From assembly GCA_944326325.1 (NCBI GenBank), contig CALVDQ010000001.1:372001-436000 (forward strand): 64,000 nucleotides of DNA. Direction: 5' to 3'. Source of the stretch: an uncultured Bacteroidales bacterium (GTDB lineage: Bacteria > Bacteroidota > Bacteroidia > Bacteroidales > UBA932). Position numbers and translations under genes: made by a program. Below are positions 10,301-18,302 of this stretch, one piece after another (position 1 is the first letter of the stretch; each line of letters begins with the position of its first letter). The notes under the pieces were generated by a model. It was not told where the DNA came from. It searched no databases and saw only the letters and a list, made by a program, of their open reading frames with translations.

Positions 10301-10631
10301 CAGCCTTAGCGAGACCAATACGAACAATACCAAGTATGACCCTATGACATTCGCCTGCGTCGACCGGTCCGGCTCGAAAATCTGGCTGGTTGAGGTGGAC
10401 GGACGGCAGATAGACCTGTCTGCCGGAACATGGACTTCCATGGGAGTAAAAGCGTACGAGGTCTACAGGATTGCCGACTTGCTCGGAGCATACAACGTGA
10501 CAAGGTTCGACGGCGGCGGCTCATCCGCCATGTGGATATATTCCGGCGGAGAAGGCGGGCTCGTGAACAATCCGTCCGACCCCAAGGGCGAGCGCAGCTG
10601 CATGAACTACATTTATATCCGCACGAAATAA
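7320..10631 (+). CDS. Surface lipoprotein: DUF4988 plus GLUG-type beta-helix plus phosphodiester glycosidase
   Basis: 1103 residues. The lipoprotein signal ends at Cys 20 (IMTGCAKF). A short coiled coil (about 30-55) leads into a DUF4988-like domain (about 55-205) that often starts surface proteins in Bacteroidetes glycan loci. Residues about 300-680 form repeats with GGIVG and CxNNG marks typical of GLUG right-handed beta-helices. Residues about 690-1103 are a phosphodiester glycosidase domain of the NAGPA (uncovering enzyme) family: INTGFFDS, PRGLHIEDG and the hallmark FDGGGSSAMW are present. Known members remove a sugar from a sugar-1-phosphodiester. Here it is probably displayed on the cell surface. 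The first two thirds are paralogous to the next two genes. Specificity is unknown. Confidence 0.88.
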   Translation: MKFRYMILSFAAVLAIMTGCAKFDDSSLWNDVDHAYNQLTEIKAQLEELASQTDMLSAVVEGGAITYISENADGGYTVRYKDSGNEEKTVVIAGKENVTTSPLLGTREDNGVLCWTITVDGKTDFLTDIDGAKIPVAGRTPLFTVDSEGCWCVNGNPVLDHEGNKVKAEGKVASVISAVEKDASGNAVLTLADGSKVTVPVFDAFSITLYYSGEEIMNQLQVESSDAPAVVSYEIGGPSADQVIVKVMREENLTVDTDFASGTMTVSFGEDFETGSFAVMLADAEGNVIIRPVYVTDLSALPDYYGIMTSDDLSAFAAAVNSGASLSRFMDSNGHVVLLQDVDMSGVESYIPAGTDEKPFSGVFDGQGFTVRNISVKTDITSQANTGIFGVISGATVRNLTVGDEGDVWTITGKAAGGSAIAGVAAKALEGSVVENCVNYVSFDFQAEDGAKVVVSMAGIVGDATGLSVTGCTNNADIHVSGIVNTESGGNGFQLGGIVGYARSGVKASGCENNGDLSAPSGRGGGIIATLAGGTMSECVNNGTIEDDRDGQYAAGTAYGYKRMGGLAGGTSGTTTIEKCTNNGTVITWTGCRTGGFVGHNDKGSTISGCVNNGNIFGLAAHDDHGAGWACGFTGADNISGCTGYGHVGDLSQADSPESAPHATHYNAVKYMYEERYDPESNMIDWTGDFYYEMSVTGSEELAPGLKYTAYQWTNVPRKMHVLEIDLTSPDIELTTSMADDIVPNPNANGNSNNGFNIRETLSQLCTRKRAEGEDVLAGINTGFFDSNDGIPRGLHIEDGEPVYVNNQGVRSGFVNHAWAFTVFSDATASCGKKEFKGTFEAAGKEYEYYSVNDTIVRSGHKTYTANVYTSRYREFPHDGHPEITNPLSRNAFYIVAEYKDGPMKVNMGYAEATVSAVYDGRTTALDKAPYLTGDGQVAIQLTGDTASEVAAAVKAGDVIRLRADVTVDGQAKAILTQNSTMYQFMKDGQDATGSLSETNTNNTKYDPMTFACVDRSGSKIWLVEVDGRQIDLSAGTWTSMGVKAYEVYRIADLLGAYNVTRFDGGGSSAMWIYSGGEGGLVNNPSDPKGERSCMNYIYIRTK

Positions 10632-10651
10632 CAAACATAAACAGGATAGTG

Positions 10652-13138
10652 ATGAAAAAGTTATCATATATATTCGCATTCATTGCCTTGCTGCCTTTCC
10701 TGGGTTCCTGCTCCTACGATGACTCCCTGCTCCGCGAGGAGATAGGCAAGATAGAGGAGGAGCTGTCCGGGTACGAACGGCAGGTTATGGAACTTGAAAG
10801 CCAGATGTCTTCCCTGACGGCGATAGTCAACAGTTCCTTCATTTCATATCTCGGGACTGACGAAGCCGGAAACTATGTCATAAGCTATATGGAAGAAGGA
10901 GGGGAGGTGAAGACCCTTACCCTGGCCCTGGACAGTGATGTGGTCACTTCCCCGATCATAGGGACCAGGGAGGACGAGGACGGGAAGCTCTACTGGTGCC
11001 AGACTCCGGACAACGGGACCACCTGGGACTGGATACTGGACAGTGAAGGCAAGAAGATGCCTGTAGGAGGCATCGAGCCGGAGGTCAGTATCGATTCCGG
11101 AGGATACTGGACGGTAAACGGGGCCCGTGTCCCTGGAGCAGACGGCAATCCTGTGCTTGCGGACGATGTGTCTAACATACTGTTTTCAGGGGTGGAGTAT
11201 GACGAGGAATCAGGTCTCGTCGTGTTCTCGCTTGCCGACGGCACCTCTTTTTCCGTGAGGATGTACGAGTCTCTCGGAATCACGTTCGACGCCTCTCCTG
11301 TGGTGGCAGTCCCTGATCCGTCTGTTCCTGTACGCCTGTCCTACAATGTCACCGGTACGGATGCCGCAGATGCAGTCGTGGACTGGTTCTCCGCCTGGAA
11401 TGTGACAGTGGAGATAGACAAGTATGCCAGGGCCGTGACCGTCACCCTCGATGAAGGGGCGGAGGAAGGCAATACCCTGATTATGGTCTCTTACGGGAAG
11501 AACGTGGTCTTCAAGCCGCTTTTCTTTACCGCCGGGACGGCCGAGATACAGCACCCTGTATGGGATGACAAGTACGGTACGGGCCAGGAGATTGTGCTTG
11601 AAGGAGACCTTACGGAATTCGATATAGAGGTTTCCCACAATATCGATTATACCATGACCATCTCCGAAGACTGTTCGGACTGGCTGAGGGAAGCCCCTGC
11701 CGTGAAGGCGGATATGGTGACGACGACGCATTCTTTCATAGCGGACTACTACGAAAACGATTCCGGTGCCGACCGTACCGGTACGATAATCTTCTACAAC
11801 AGGCCGTACGACGTGTCCGTGGAGCTTACGGTGCGTCAGTCTCCTGTGATTCCGGAAGGTCCGGACGTCCCTGGAATCTCTACGGGTGCCGACCTCAATG
11901 CATTCGTGAAAGCCGTGAATTCCGGCGCAAGCACGAGCCGCTGGCAGAACGAGGCCGGAGAGGTGGTCCTCCTCAACGATATAGACGTGTCGGAAATGAC
12001 GGAATGGACTCCTATAGGTTCCGGAAGGGCCACAGGTACTCCTGCATACACTCTGACAAATCCGTTCTCCGGAGTATTCAACGGCCAGGGCTTTGCCATC
12101 AAGGGTATAGACTGGACCTGGAATGTCTCGGAGTCCGAGTCGCACCTGTTCGGCTTCTTCGGCGCACTGAAGGATGCCACCGTGAAGAACCTTGTCCTGG
12201 GCGGGGAAGGTGACCGGATAACGGTTGTGGGTGCCACAAGCGATGTAGTGGCTGCCGGTGCGCTTGCGGGTTATGCCGAATCCTCGACCATAACCGGAGT
12301 GACGAACAATGTGAGCGTGGTGCTGGCTGACAAGAACGCGGCTGTCCCGGGTGACAATCCTGGAGCTACTCTGATGATGCTCGGAGGTATTGCCGGGGCT
12401 GTCAAGGCGCCGATGCTCATAGGTTCGAAGGAATCGCCTGTGATAAACTACGGCTCCGTGATGACGGGAGCGATATCCAATACCGCCAACGGAGGTACGG
12501 GAATGAACGTCGGAGGTATCGTGGCCTTCACCGTGGCAGTGGCCGACCTCGAGCTGAAGCTTGACTACTGCAGCAACTACGGAGAGGTCAGCTCGCCTTC
12601 CGGACGCGGAGGCGGACTTGTCGGGACGATCGGCGGGGCTACGTCCGAGACAGCTGTGACAATCGTCGGAAATTCCACCAACTACGGCCTTATACAGGAC
12701 GATGCCGTCGGACAGTACGGAGGTTCCAAGGACCAGTACAACCTGAAGCGTATGGGAGGACTTGTCGGAGGAACGGTTACAAACACCAAGGGAATCCGTA
12801 TCGAGTACTGTACGAACAACGGGAACGTGTTCTCCCAGCTCGGCTGCCGTGCGGGCGGCTTTGTAGGGCACAACCAGGCTTCCATCATCGGATGTGTGAA
12901 CAAGGGTATCATCCTGGGGAACACTACGGTCAATGACAAGGGCGAGCCGCAGCACGGACCGGGATGGGCCTGCGGCTTCAACGGAGCCAAGGAACTCATC
13001 ACCTCCTGTGCAAGAGGCGGCCGGGTCGGAGACTGGGATACCTACAAGGACAATCCTTCCGCAGCTCCCGAGGCTACGAATGACAATGCGGTCTGCTACA
13101 TGAACGCGGACAGGTTCGATCCATCCATAAACTTCTAA
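10652..13138 (+). CDS. Surface lipoprotein: DUF4988, BACON-like and GLUG-type beta-helix, no enzyme domain
   Basis: The ATG at 10652 is chosen because it gives a clear lipoprotein signal (FLGSCSYDD, Cys about 18); the frame is open upstream but that part overlaps the preceding gene. The 828 residues comprise a coiled coil (25-50), a DUF4988-like domain (about 50-195), a BACON-like beta-sandwich (about 305-400, ending VELTVRQSP), and beta-helix repeats (about 410-828). It ends at NAVCYMNADRFDPSINF, which lines up with NAVKYMYEERYDP in the preceding gene exactly where that protein's phosphodiester glycosidase begins. It therefore looks like the non-catalytic version of the same architecture, probably a surface glycan-binding protein. 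The spacing of 20 bases supports one operon. Confidence 0.87.
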   Translation: MKKLSYIFAFIALLPFLGSCSYDDSLLREEIGKIEEELSGYERQVMELESQMSSLTAIVNSSFISYLGTDEAGNYVISYMEEGGEVKTLTLALDSDVVTSPIIGTREDEDGKLYWCQTPDNGTTWDWILDSEGKKMPVGGIEPEVSIDSGGYWTVNGARVPGADGNPVLADDVSNILFSGVEYDEESGLVVFSLADGTSFSVRMYESLGITFDASPVVAVPDPSVPVRLSYNVTGTDAADAVVDWFSAWNVTVEIDKYARAVTVTLDEGAEEGNTLIMVSYGKNVVFKPLFFTAGTAEIQHPVWDDKYGTGQEIVLEGDLTEFDIEVSHNIDYTMTISEDCSDWLREAPAVKADMVTTTHSFIADYYENDSGADRTGTIIFYNRPYDVSVELTVRQSPVIPEGPDVPGISTGADLNAFVKAVNSGASTSRWQNEAGEVVLLNDIDVSEMTEWTPIGSGRATGTPAYTLTNPFSGVFNGQGFAIKGIDWTWNVSESESHLFGFFGALKDATVKNLVLGGEGDRITVVGATSDVVAAGALAGYAESSTITGVTNNVSVVLADKNAAVPGDNPGATLMMLGGIAGAVKAPMLIGSKESPVINYGSVMTGAISNTANGGTGMNVGGIVAFTVAVADLELKLDYCSNYGEVSSPSGRGGGLVGTIGGATSETAVTIVGNSTNYGLIQDDAVGQYGGSKDQYNLKRMGGLVGGTVTNTKGIRIEYCTNNGNVFSQLGCRAGGFVGHNQASIIGCVNKGIILGNTTVNDKGEPQHGPGWACGFNGAKELITSCARGGRVGDWDTYKDNPSAAPEATNDNAVCYMNADRFDPSINF

Positions 13139-13151
13139 AGAATACAAGGTT

Positions 13152-16100
13152 ATGAAGAAAATATCAGGATATATAATGCTTTTGTCCTTTTTCCTGGCCG
13201 CCATGTCCTGCGTGGATGTGGAGTCGGAACTCCAGGGAGAGATTGACGGACTCAAGGAGCGTATCGAGATCCTTCAGGGCCGGGCCGATGCCTTGAACGA
13301 ACAGCTTGCGACCCTGGGCCATATCACTTCGGGCAATGTCATCACCTCGGTCTCGCAGGATTCCGAAGGCAAGTATGTCGTCACCTATCTTGACAGCAAG
13401 GGCGAGTCCGCTACGGTGGTTATCGCCACCATGGAGCAGATGGTAAACGTCCCTCTTCTCGGAGTGGAACAGGACGGACAGAACCATCTGTACTACTGGA
13501 CCGTAACGGTGGACGGAGAGACATCGTACCTGATGAATGACGGGGAGAAGGTACCTGTCAGCGGTTACACTCCTGAAATATCGGTCGATGCCGACGGTTA
13601 CTGGACAATCGGCGGCCAGCGGGTGAACGATGCTTCCGGAAATCCAATCCAGGCCAACGACGGGGAAAGCTGCGTATTCCGCAATGTAGAAGTGAACGCC
13701 GACGGTGATCTCGAAATCACCCAGGGGGACGGTTCCGTCATTACACTGCCCGTACAGCAGGCGCTCAACCTTACCTTGTCAGCACCTGTCAATACGACTG
13801 TCGCCTTTACATCCACTTCTCTCGACATAGAATATGACGTGACCGGGACAAATGCCGGCGACGCGATGGTCGCAGTTGCGGAGGCCGAAGGTGTGGAGGC
13901 TTCGATCGACAGGGCCGTGAAGACTATTTCAGTGACTTTTCCTGAAGGGTTTACGCAAGGATATATCATAGCCGTGGCCAACGACCTCGGCGAGCACACT
14001 GTTATCCGTCCGGTATTCTTCGAGAAAGCGACAAGCGACAGGATAGAGATATACACTGCCGAGGACCTCGTGGAATTCGCAGACAATGTGAATGCCGGGG
14101 GCGGAGCCGAGAATATGGACGCGATACTGATGAATGACATAGACATGAAGGACGTTTCCTCGTGGACTCCTATCGGCAACGGGAAGTTCAACGGTACGAC
14201 TTCTACGTCTACATACGAGGGCCCGGCATTCAAGGGTACCTTCGACGGGCAGGGCTACAGCATCAGGAATTTCAGGCTGACAGCTGACCTCGAAGGGGAC
14301 AGGTGTGTATTCGGCCTGTTCGGTATCCTTGACGGAGCTACCGTGAAGAACCTTACTGTTGGAGCGTCAGACAACGACTCAGGTGAGCTGACTTTCTCCG
14401 CAACCGGGATTACGGAGGCCGGAGTCTTTGCCGGAGCCGTGATGTCATCGGTCGTGGAGAACTGCGTGAACTATGTCCCGATGTATGTCAAGGGCAATTC
14501 TACCAATGCGAAGAGGACCACTATGGGAGCATTTGCAGGGTTCGTCTATGGCGGTGACACTCCTTCTGTCCTCAGGAACTTGACCAATTACGGTTCGATA
14601 AAGGCCGAGCCTGGGAACAATACCGGCAACGGAGGGACCTCGGTCATGGCAGGAGGTATCGCCGGCTTTGCCAACGCAGTATCTTCCATCAATTCCGTAT
14701 ACGGATGTGTCAATTATGCGGACATGGTTTCTTCCTGCCCGAGAACATCCGGCATAGTCGCTACCATGCAGGGGAATACGACTCTGGAACTTTGCCGGAA
14801 CTACGGGAACCAGGAGAACAGCAGCGCAGCCAGGGCTGGAATGATAACTTGCATAATGGCCGGCAACTGCACTCTCAAGGATTGCGAGAACTATGGCGAT
14901 GCGGTGATGTCCGGCGGTTCCAAAGCCGGTGCCGGCGGTATGGTCTGCCTGACCAACAGCACGACGGCTGTCATTTCCGGAGGCGGCAGCTACGGTGATG
15001 TAGTATGCGACAATACGGGTTACAGAGGTATCATCGCCGGTCAGTTCGGCAGCGTCGGAAAGGTGGAAAACGTGAAGGTCGGCGGCAGTGTCGGCACCTA
15101 CAACGGCGGGGATTTCAAGATGGAGGTCCTGACTTCCGACAACTATATGGACTATATCGGAGCCAAGGCGGATGCCAACGCAGGCAAGATATCGAATATC
15201 ATTTTCTATGCTGAAGACCGTCCTGCCGGCATCTATACGGCTTCTGACCTGGTCGAATTTGCCGAGGCCGTGAATTCAGGGGCGTCAATCGAAAAATGGC
15301 AGGCCGAGGACGGCGGGGTGAACATGTACGCGAACATAGACCTGGCTTCGGTCACGGACTGGACTCCTATAGGGAATGCCGTCTGCCCGGCCGGAGCGAA
15401 GGATGCCGGGATCACAGGCAATGCCTGGACCGGAAACTTCAACGGAAACGGCAAGACTATCAGCAACCTGAAACTGGTTTCGGACGGGACTTCCGCCGGG
15501 CAGGACTACGGCTTCTTCGGCGTCCTGGCACCGGGCTCGACTGTACAGAACCTCGTGTTCGATGCGTCCTGCTCCCTGGAAGTCACGGCATCCGCTTCCG
15601 TGGCAAGCGGTGTGGTGGCCGGATACGTCTGGGATGCTACCGTACGTGATGTGACAAGCTACGCTTCCATGAGTTTCAAAGGCCATGCGGGCAATACATT
15701 CATGGGAATGGCGCTGATAGGCCAGATATACTCCTCCGGACAGGGCGTCACTGTGGACAGTTGCCACAATTACGGTGAGATAACGGCTGAAAATACCGAC
15801 GGAAACGATCAGAGCGATGCCGCGGCATACCATATAGCCGGAATAGTATCTTTCGCCCATGCGGTTTCCGGTGCCACGGTCTGCAATACCGTTTCCGATT
15901 GTTCCAACTACGGCGACATCACTTCCGCTACGGCCCGGACATCTGGTATCGTGGCTGCCTGCAACAGGAGTACACAGCTGCTGAATTGCGTCAACCATGG
16001 TGACCAGACCAACACGTTCTTCAAGGAAGACGGCTCCCGTCTTGGAAACATTACCTGCAACACAGGCACCGGAGTGTCCCTGACAGGGTGTATCAATTAC

Positions 16101-17291
16101 GGGAACCTTACTTCGCTTACCGGAGGACGTGTCGGAGGCATATCTTCCCTTACCAACAAGGCGGTATTCGAGAACTGCGCCAACTATGGTGTCATCCTGT
16201 CCGACAACAGCTACAGAGGCCTTTTCTGGGGCTACAACTCCGATGCCGCCACCTGGAAAAACTGTATTGCCGGCGGGAAGGTCGGGACCTACAATGACGG
16301 GAATCCGGTATACGATTCCTACTCCGGAGAAAATCTTGCAGCCTATCTCGGTACTGTCAGGGACGGTGTCGTGACGAACGTGGAAGGAATCACGTACCAG
16401 GTGGGCACTACAGATCCGGGAGCCGGTACGGGAGATGCCGAGCTCAGCATCCTTTTTATCGGGAACAGTTTTACCAAGGATGCAGTGGAGCATCTTCCGG
16501 GAATACTCAAGGCGGCGGGACTGGACAAGATCCAGCTGACGCATATGTATTACGGCGGCCATCTGATTTCGCAGTATTATTCCGAATGGGAAGTTTCTGC
16601 AGGATATCACCGGTATGATTGCGGCCCTGGTGCCGGAGTCTGGACCGAATCGACCGGATACAGCCTGAAGGACGTGGCCGAAAGCCGCTCCTGGGACATC
16701 GTGGTGCTGCAGGAGCATACGGGCAATTCCGCTGCCTGGATGTGGAACGCGGACGCACAGAACAATATCCAGGGCCTTGTGAACAAGGTCAGGGCTTCAC
16801 AGACCGGGGCGATGCCGGAGTTCTATTATATCCTGTCGCAGGCCTATCATGACATGGGCAAGATAGGCTCGGCTTCCAAGCCGTATATCACCTGGACAGA
16901 TCAGGCCGGTATGTGGGAGGTGATTGCAGGATTCGGAAACGCTGTAATGGATAACGTATCCTTCGACGGCATCATTTCTACCGGAGCGATGCTCCAGAAT
17001 CTCCGTACTTCCTCCCTGAATGTCGACAACGGCATGGACCTGACCCGGGACGGATACCACATGGACTACGGAATCTCGCGTTACGGTGCCGCATGTACGG
17101 TTTTCGAGACATTGATAACCCCTCTTTACGGGATAACGATGGACGACAATACGTTCCGGTATTCGGTTTCAGGCACTTCGTCTACGGCCTACAGCACCCC
17201 TGTCACCGATGAAAACGCCCCGGTAGCCCTGCAGGCTGCCCGGTATGCAATTGAGTCTCCGTACGAAGTCACGGATATGTCCGGAATGTAG
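13152..17291 (+). CDS. Surface lipoprotein: DUF4988 plus two beta-helix modules plus SGNH/DUF4886 hydrolase
   Basis: 1379 residues. The lipoprotein signal ends near residue 19 (LAAMSCVDV), followed by a coiled coil (22-55) and a DUF4988-like domain (about 55-200). Two tandem copies of the beta-helix module follow (about 295-690 and 690-1090); each begins with an IYTAxDLVEFA and TPIGN segment. The C-terminal 280 residues are an SGNH-type hydrolase of the DUF4886 kind: LFIGNSFT carries the predicted nucleophile Ser, and DGYHMD supplies the late Asp-His pair. This family usually has esterase or deacylase activity. It is the third member of the lipoprotein trio and starts 13 bases after the second. 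A role in removing acyl groups from the glycan is an inference. Confidence 0.87.
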   Translation: MKKISGYIMLLSFFLAAMSCVDVESELQGEIDGLKERIEILQGRADALNEQLATLGHITSGNVITSVSQDSEGKYVVTYLDSKGESATVVIATMEQMVNVPLLGVEQDGQNHLYYWTVTVDGETSYLMNDGEKVPVSGYTPEISVDADGYWTIGGQRVNDASGNPIQANDGESCVFRNVEVNADGDLEITQGDGSVITLPVQQALNLTLSAPVNTTVAFTSTSLDIEYDVTGTNAGDAMVAVAEAEGVEASIDRAVKTISVTFPEGFTQGYIIAVANDLGEHTVIRPVFFEKATSDRIEIYTAEDLVEFADNVNAGGGAENMDAILMNDIDMKDVSSWTPIGNGKFNGTTSTSTYEGPAFKGTFDGQGYSIRNFRLTADLEGDRCVFGLFGILDGATVKNLTVGASDNDSGELTFSATGITEAGVFAGAVMSSVVENCVNYVPMYVKGNSTNAKRTTMGAFAGFVYGGDTPSVLRNLTNYGSIKAEPGNNTGNGGTSVMAGGIAGFANAVSSINSVYGCVNYADMVSSCPRTSGIVATMQGNTTLELCRNYGNQENSSAARAGMITCIMAGNCTLKDCENYGDAVMSGGSKAGAGGMVCLTNSTTAVISGGGSYGDVVCDNTGYRGIIAGQFGSVGKVENVKVGGSVGTYNGGDFKMEVLTSDNYMDYIGAKADANAGKISNIIFYAEDRPAGIYTASDLVEFAEAVNSGASIEKWQAEDGGVNMYANIDLASVTDWTPIGNAVCPAGAKDAGITGNAWTGNFNGNGKTISNLKLVSDGTSAGQDYGFFGVLAPGSTVQNLVFDASCSLEVTASASVASGVVAGYVWDATVRDVTSYASMSFKGHAGNTFMGMALIGQIYSSGQGVTVDSCHNYGEITAENTDGNDQSDAAAYHIAGIVSFAHAVSGATVCNTVSDCSNYGDITSATARTSGIVAACNRSTQLLNCVNHGDQTNTFFKEDGSRLGNITCNTGTGVSLTGCINYGNLTSLTGGRVGGISSLTNKAVFENCANYGVILSDNSYRGLFWGYNSDAATWKNCIAGGKVGTYNDGNPVYDSYSGENLAAYLGTVRDGVVTNVEGITYQVGTTDPGAGTGDAELSILFIGNSFTKDAVEHLPGILKAAGLDKIQLTHMYYGGHLISQYYSEWEVSAGYHRYDCGPGAGVWTESTGYSLKDVAESRSWDIVVLQEHTGNSAAWMWNADAQNNIQGLVNKVRASQTGAMPEFYYILSQAYHDMGKIGSASKPYITWTDQAGMWEVIAGFGNAVMDNVSFDGIISTGAMLQNLRTSSLNVDNGMDLTRDGYHMDYGISRYGAACTVFETLITPLYGITMDDNTFRYSVSGTSSTAYSTPVTDENAPVALQAARYAIESPYEVTDMSGM

Positions 17292-17341
17292 ACAATGTTC
17301 AACAGTATAAGTTTGTCTGACTGAAACAAATTGTTTTGGAA

Positions 17342-18280
17342 ATGAAGAAGATTATAGGAAATCTGATCGGGCTTGCGGCACTCGCCGCAGCGGTTTCATG
17401 CTCGCAGTCGCCTGAACCACAGTATGCGACACGTGCGGAGAAGATACTTTCCGAGATCAATGATCCGGAATCCGATTATGTTGCTGTGATTTCGCACAGG
17501 GGAGACTGGCGGAACTATCCGGAAAACTCCATACCGGCTATCGAGTCGGTCATTCGCATGGGTGCGGATATGGTGGAGATTGATGTCAGCATGACCAGGG
17601 ACAGCGTGCTTGTCCTCTGCCACGACAATACGATAGACCGTACCACGAACGGGAAAGGACGGGTAAGTGACATCACGTACGACTCCCTTATGACGTTCAA
17701 TCTCAAGAGGGCCCATAACGTCGTGATCGACACCTTGAAGATGCCTACATTGAAGGAAGCCCTGCTTTGCTGCAAGGACAGGATACTCGTGAATGTCGAC
17801 AAGGCCTATGACTACTATGATATGGTCATAGCCCTGACAGAGGAGCTCGGGGTTACGGGACAGGTGCTGATGAAGGGAAAAAGCAGTGTCGGAAAGGTCA
17901 GGGAGGATATGGCAAAACATGATACCAACCTCCTGTATATGCCTGTAATAGACATCAACAAGCCTTCCGGCCAGGCACTCTTCGCCGAATATCAGGAGAA
18001 AGGCGTGGTGCCGATGGCATACGAAGTCTGCTGGACCAGACCGGGCAAGGAACTGGACGAATGTGTGTCGGCCATACACAGGACCGGTTCCAAACTCTGG
18101 GTCAACACCCTGTGGCCGTCCCTGTGCGGAGGTCCGGGAAATGACGATGATGCCGCATTTGCAGCTGCAGATCCGGGAGAGGTCTACGGCAAATATATTG
18201 ACATGGGTGTCTCGATGATCCAGACCGACCGTCCGGAACTGCTCCTGGAATATCTGCGCTCAATCGGAAGACACGATTGA
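17342..18280 (+). CDS. Glycerophosphodiester phosphodiesterase family lipoprotein
   Basis: 312 residues from the ATG at 17342; an in-frame TTG six bases earlier is less likely. The signal peptide ends at a lipobox Cys (AVSCSQS), so it is exported. The GDPD TIM-barrel signature is complete: SHRGDW, YPENS, MVEIDV and CHDNTIDRTTNG give the catalytic His pair and the metal-binding Glu and Asp. Members split glycerol-phospho-X diesters to glycerol-3-phosphate and an alcohol; secreted ones also attack teichoic acids. It is the last gene of the first locus, 50 bases after the SGNH protein. Upstream lie a TAAGTTTG box (17308-17315) without a clear -33 partner and a 13-base palindrome AAACAAATTGTTT (17324-17336), so a local promoter is possible. 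Confidence 0.92.
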   Translation: MKKIIGNLIGLAALAAAVSCSQSPEPQYATRAEKILSEINDPESDYVAVISHRGDWRNYPENSIPAIESVIRMGADMVEIDVSMTRDSVLVLCHDNTIDRTTNGKGRVSDITYDSLMTFNLKRAHNVVIDTLKMPTLKEALLCCKDRILVNVDKAYDYYDMVIALTEELGVTGQVLMKGKSSVGKVREDMAKHDTNLLYMPVIDINKPSGQALFAEYQEKGVVPMAYEVCWTRPGKELDECVSAIHRTGSKLWVNTLWPSLCGGPGNDDDAAFAAADPGEVYGKYIDMGVSMIQTDRPELLLEYLRSIGRHD

Positions 18281-18286
18281 GCGCAG
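18254..18286. terminator. Hairpin spanning the GDPD stop codon at a convergent junction
   Basis: Perfect 13-bp inverted repeat, CTGCGCTCAATCG at 18254-18266 and its complement at 18274-18286, with a seven-base loop. The GDPD stop codon (18278-18280) is inside the second arm, and the opposite gene ends at 18303. It has no long T tract, but its place between two convergent genes suggests a bidirectional transcription stop or mRNA 3' end protector. Confidence 0.6.
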
Positions 18287-18302
18287 CGGTAAGGGGACTG
18301 TC

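Noticed and set aside
10430..10651. Upstream extension of the second large lipoprotein
   Set aside because: It lies within the end of the preceding gene and would hide the lipoprotein signal that starts at 10652.
11210..13255. Open frame of about 681 codons on the minus strand, opposite the second large lipoprotein
   Set aside because: Low-complexity, Arg/His/Val-rich translation without motifs; the plus strand encodes a lipobox, DUF4988 and beta-helix in operon spacing.
8700..16300. Possible repeat array because similar sequence recurs across the three lipoprotein genes
   Set aside because: The similarity follows codons and reflects GLUG-type protein repeats and gene duplication, not a DNA repeat element.
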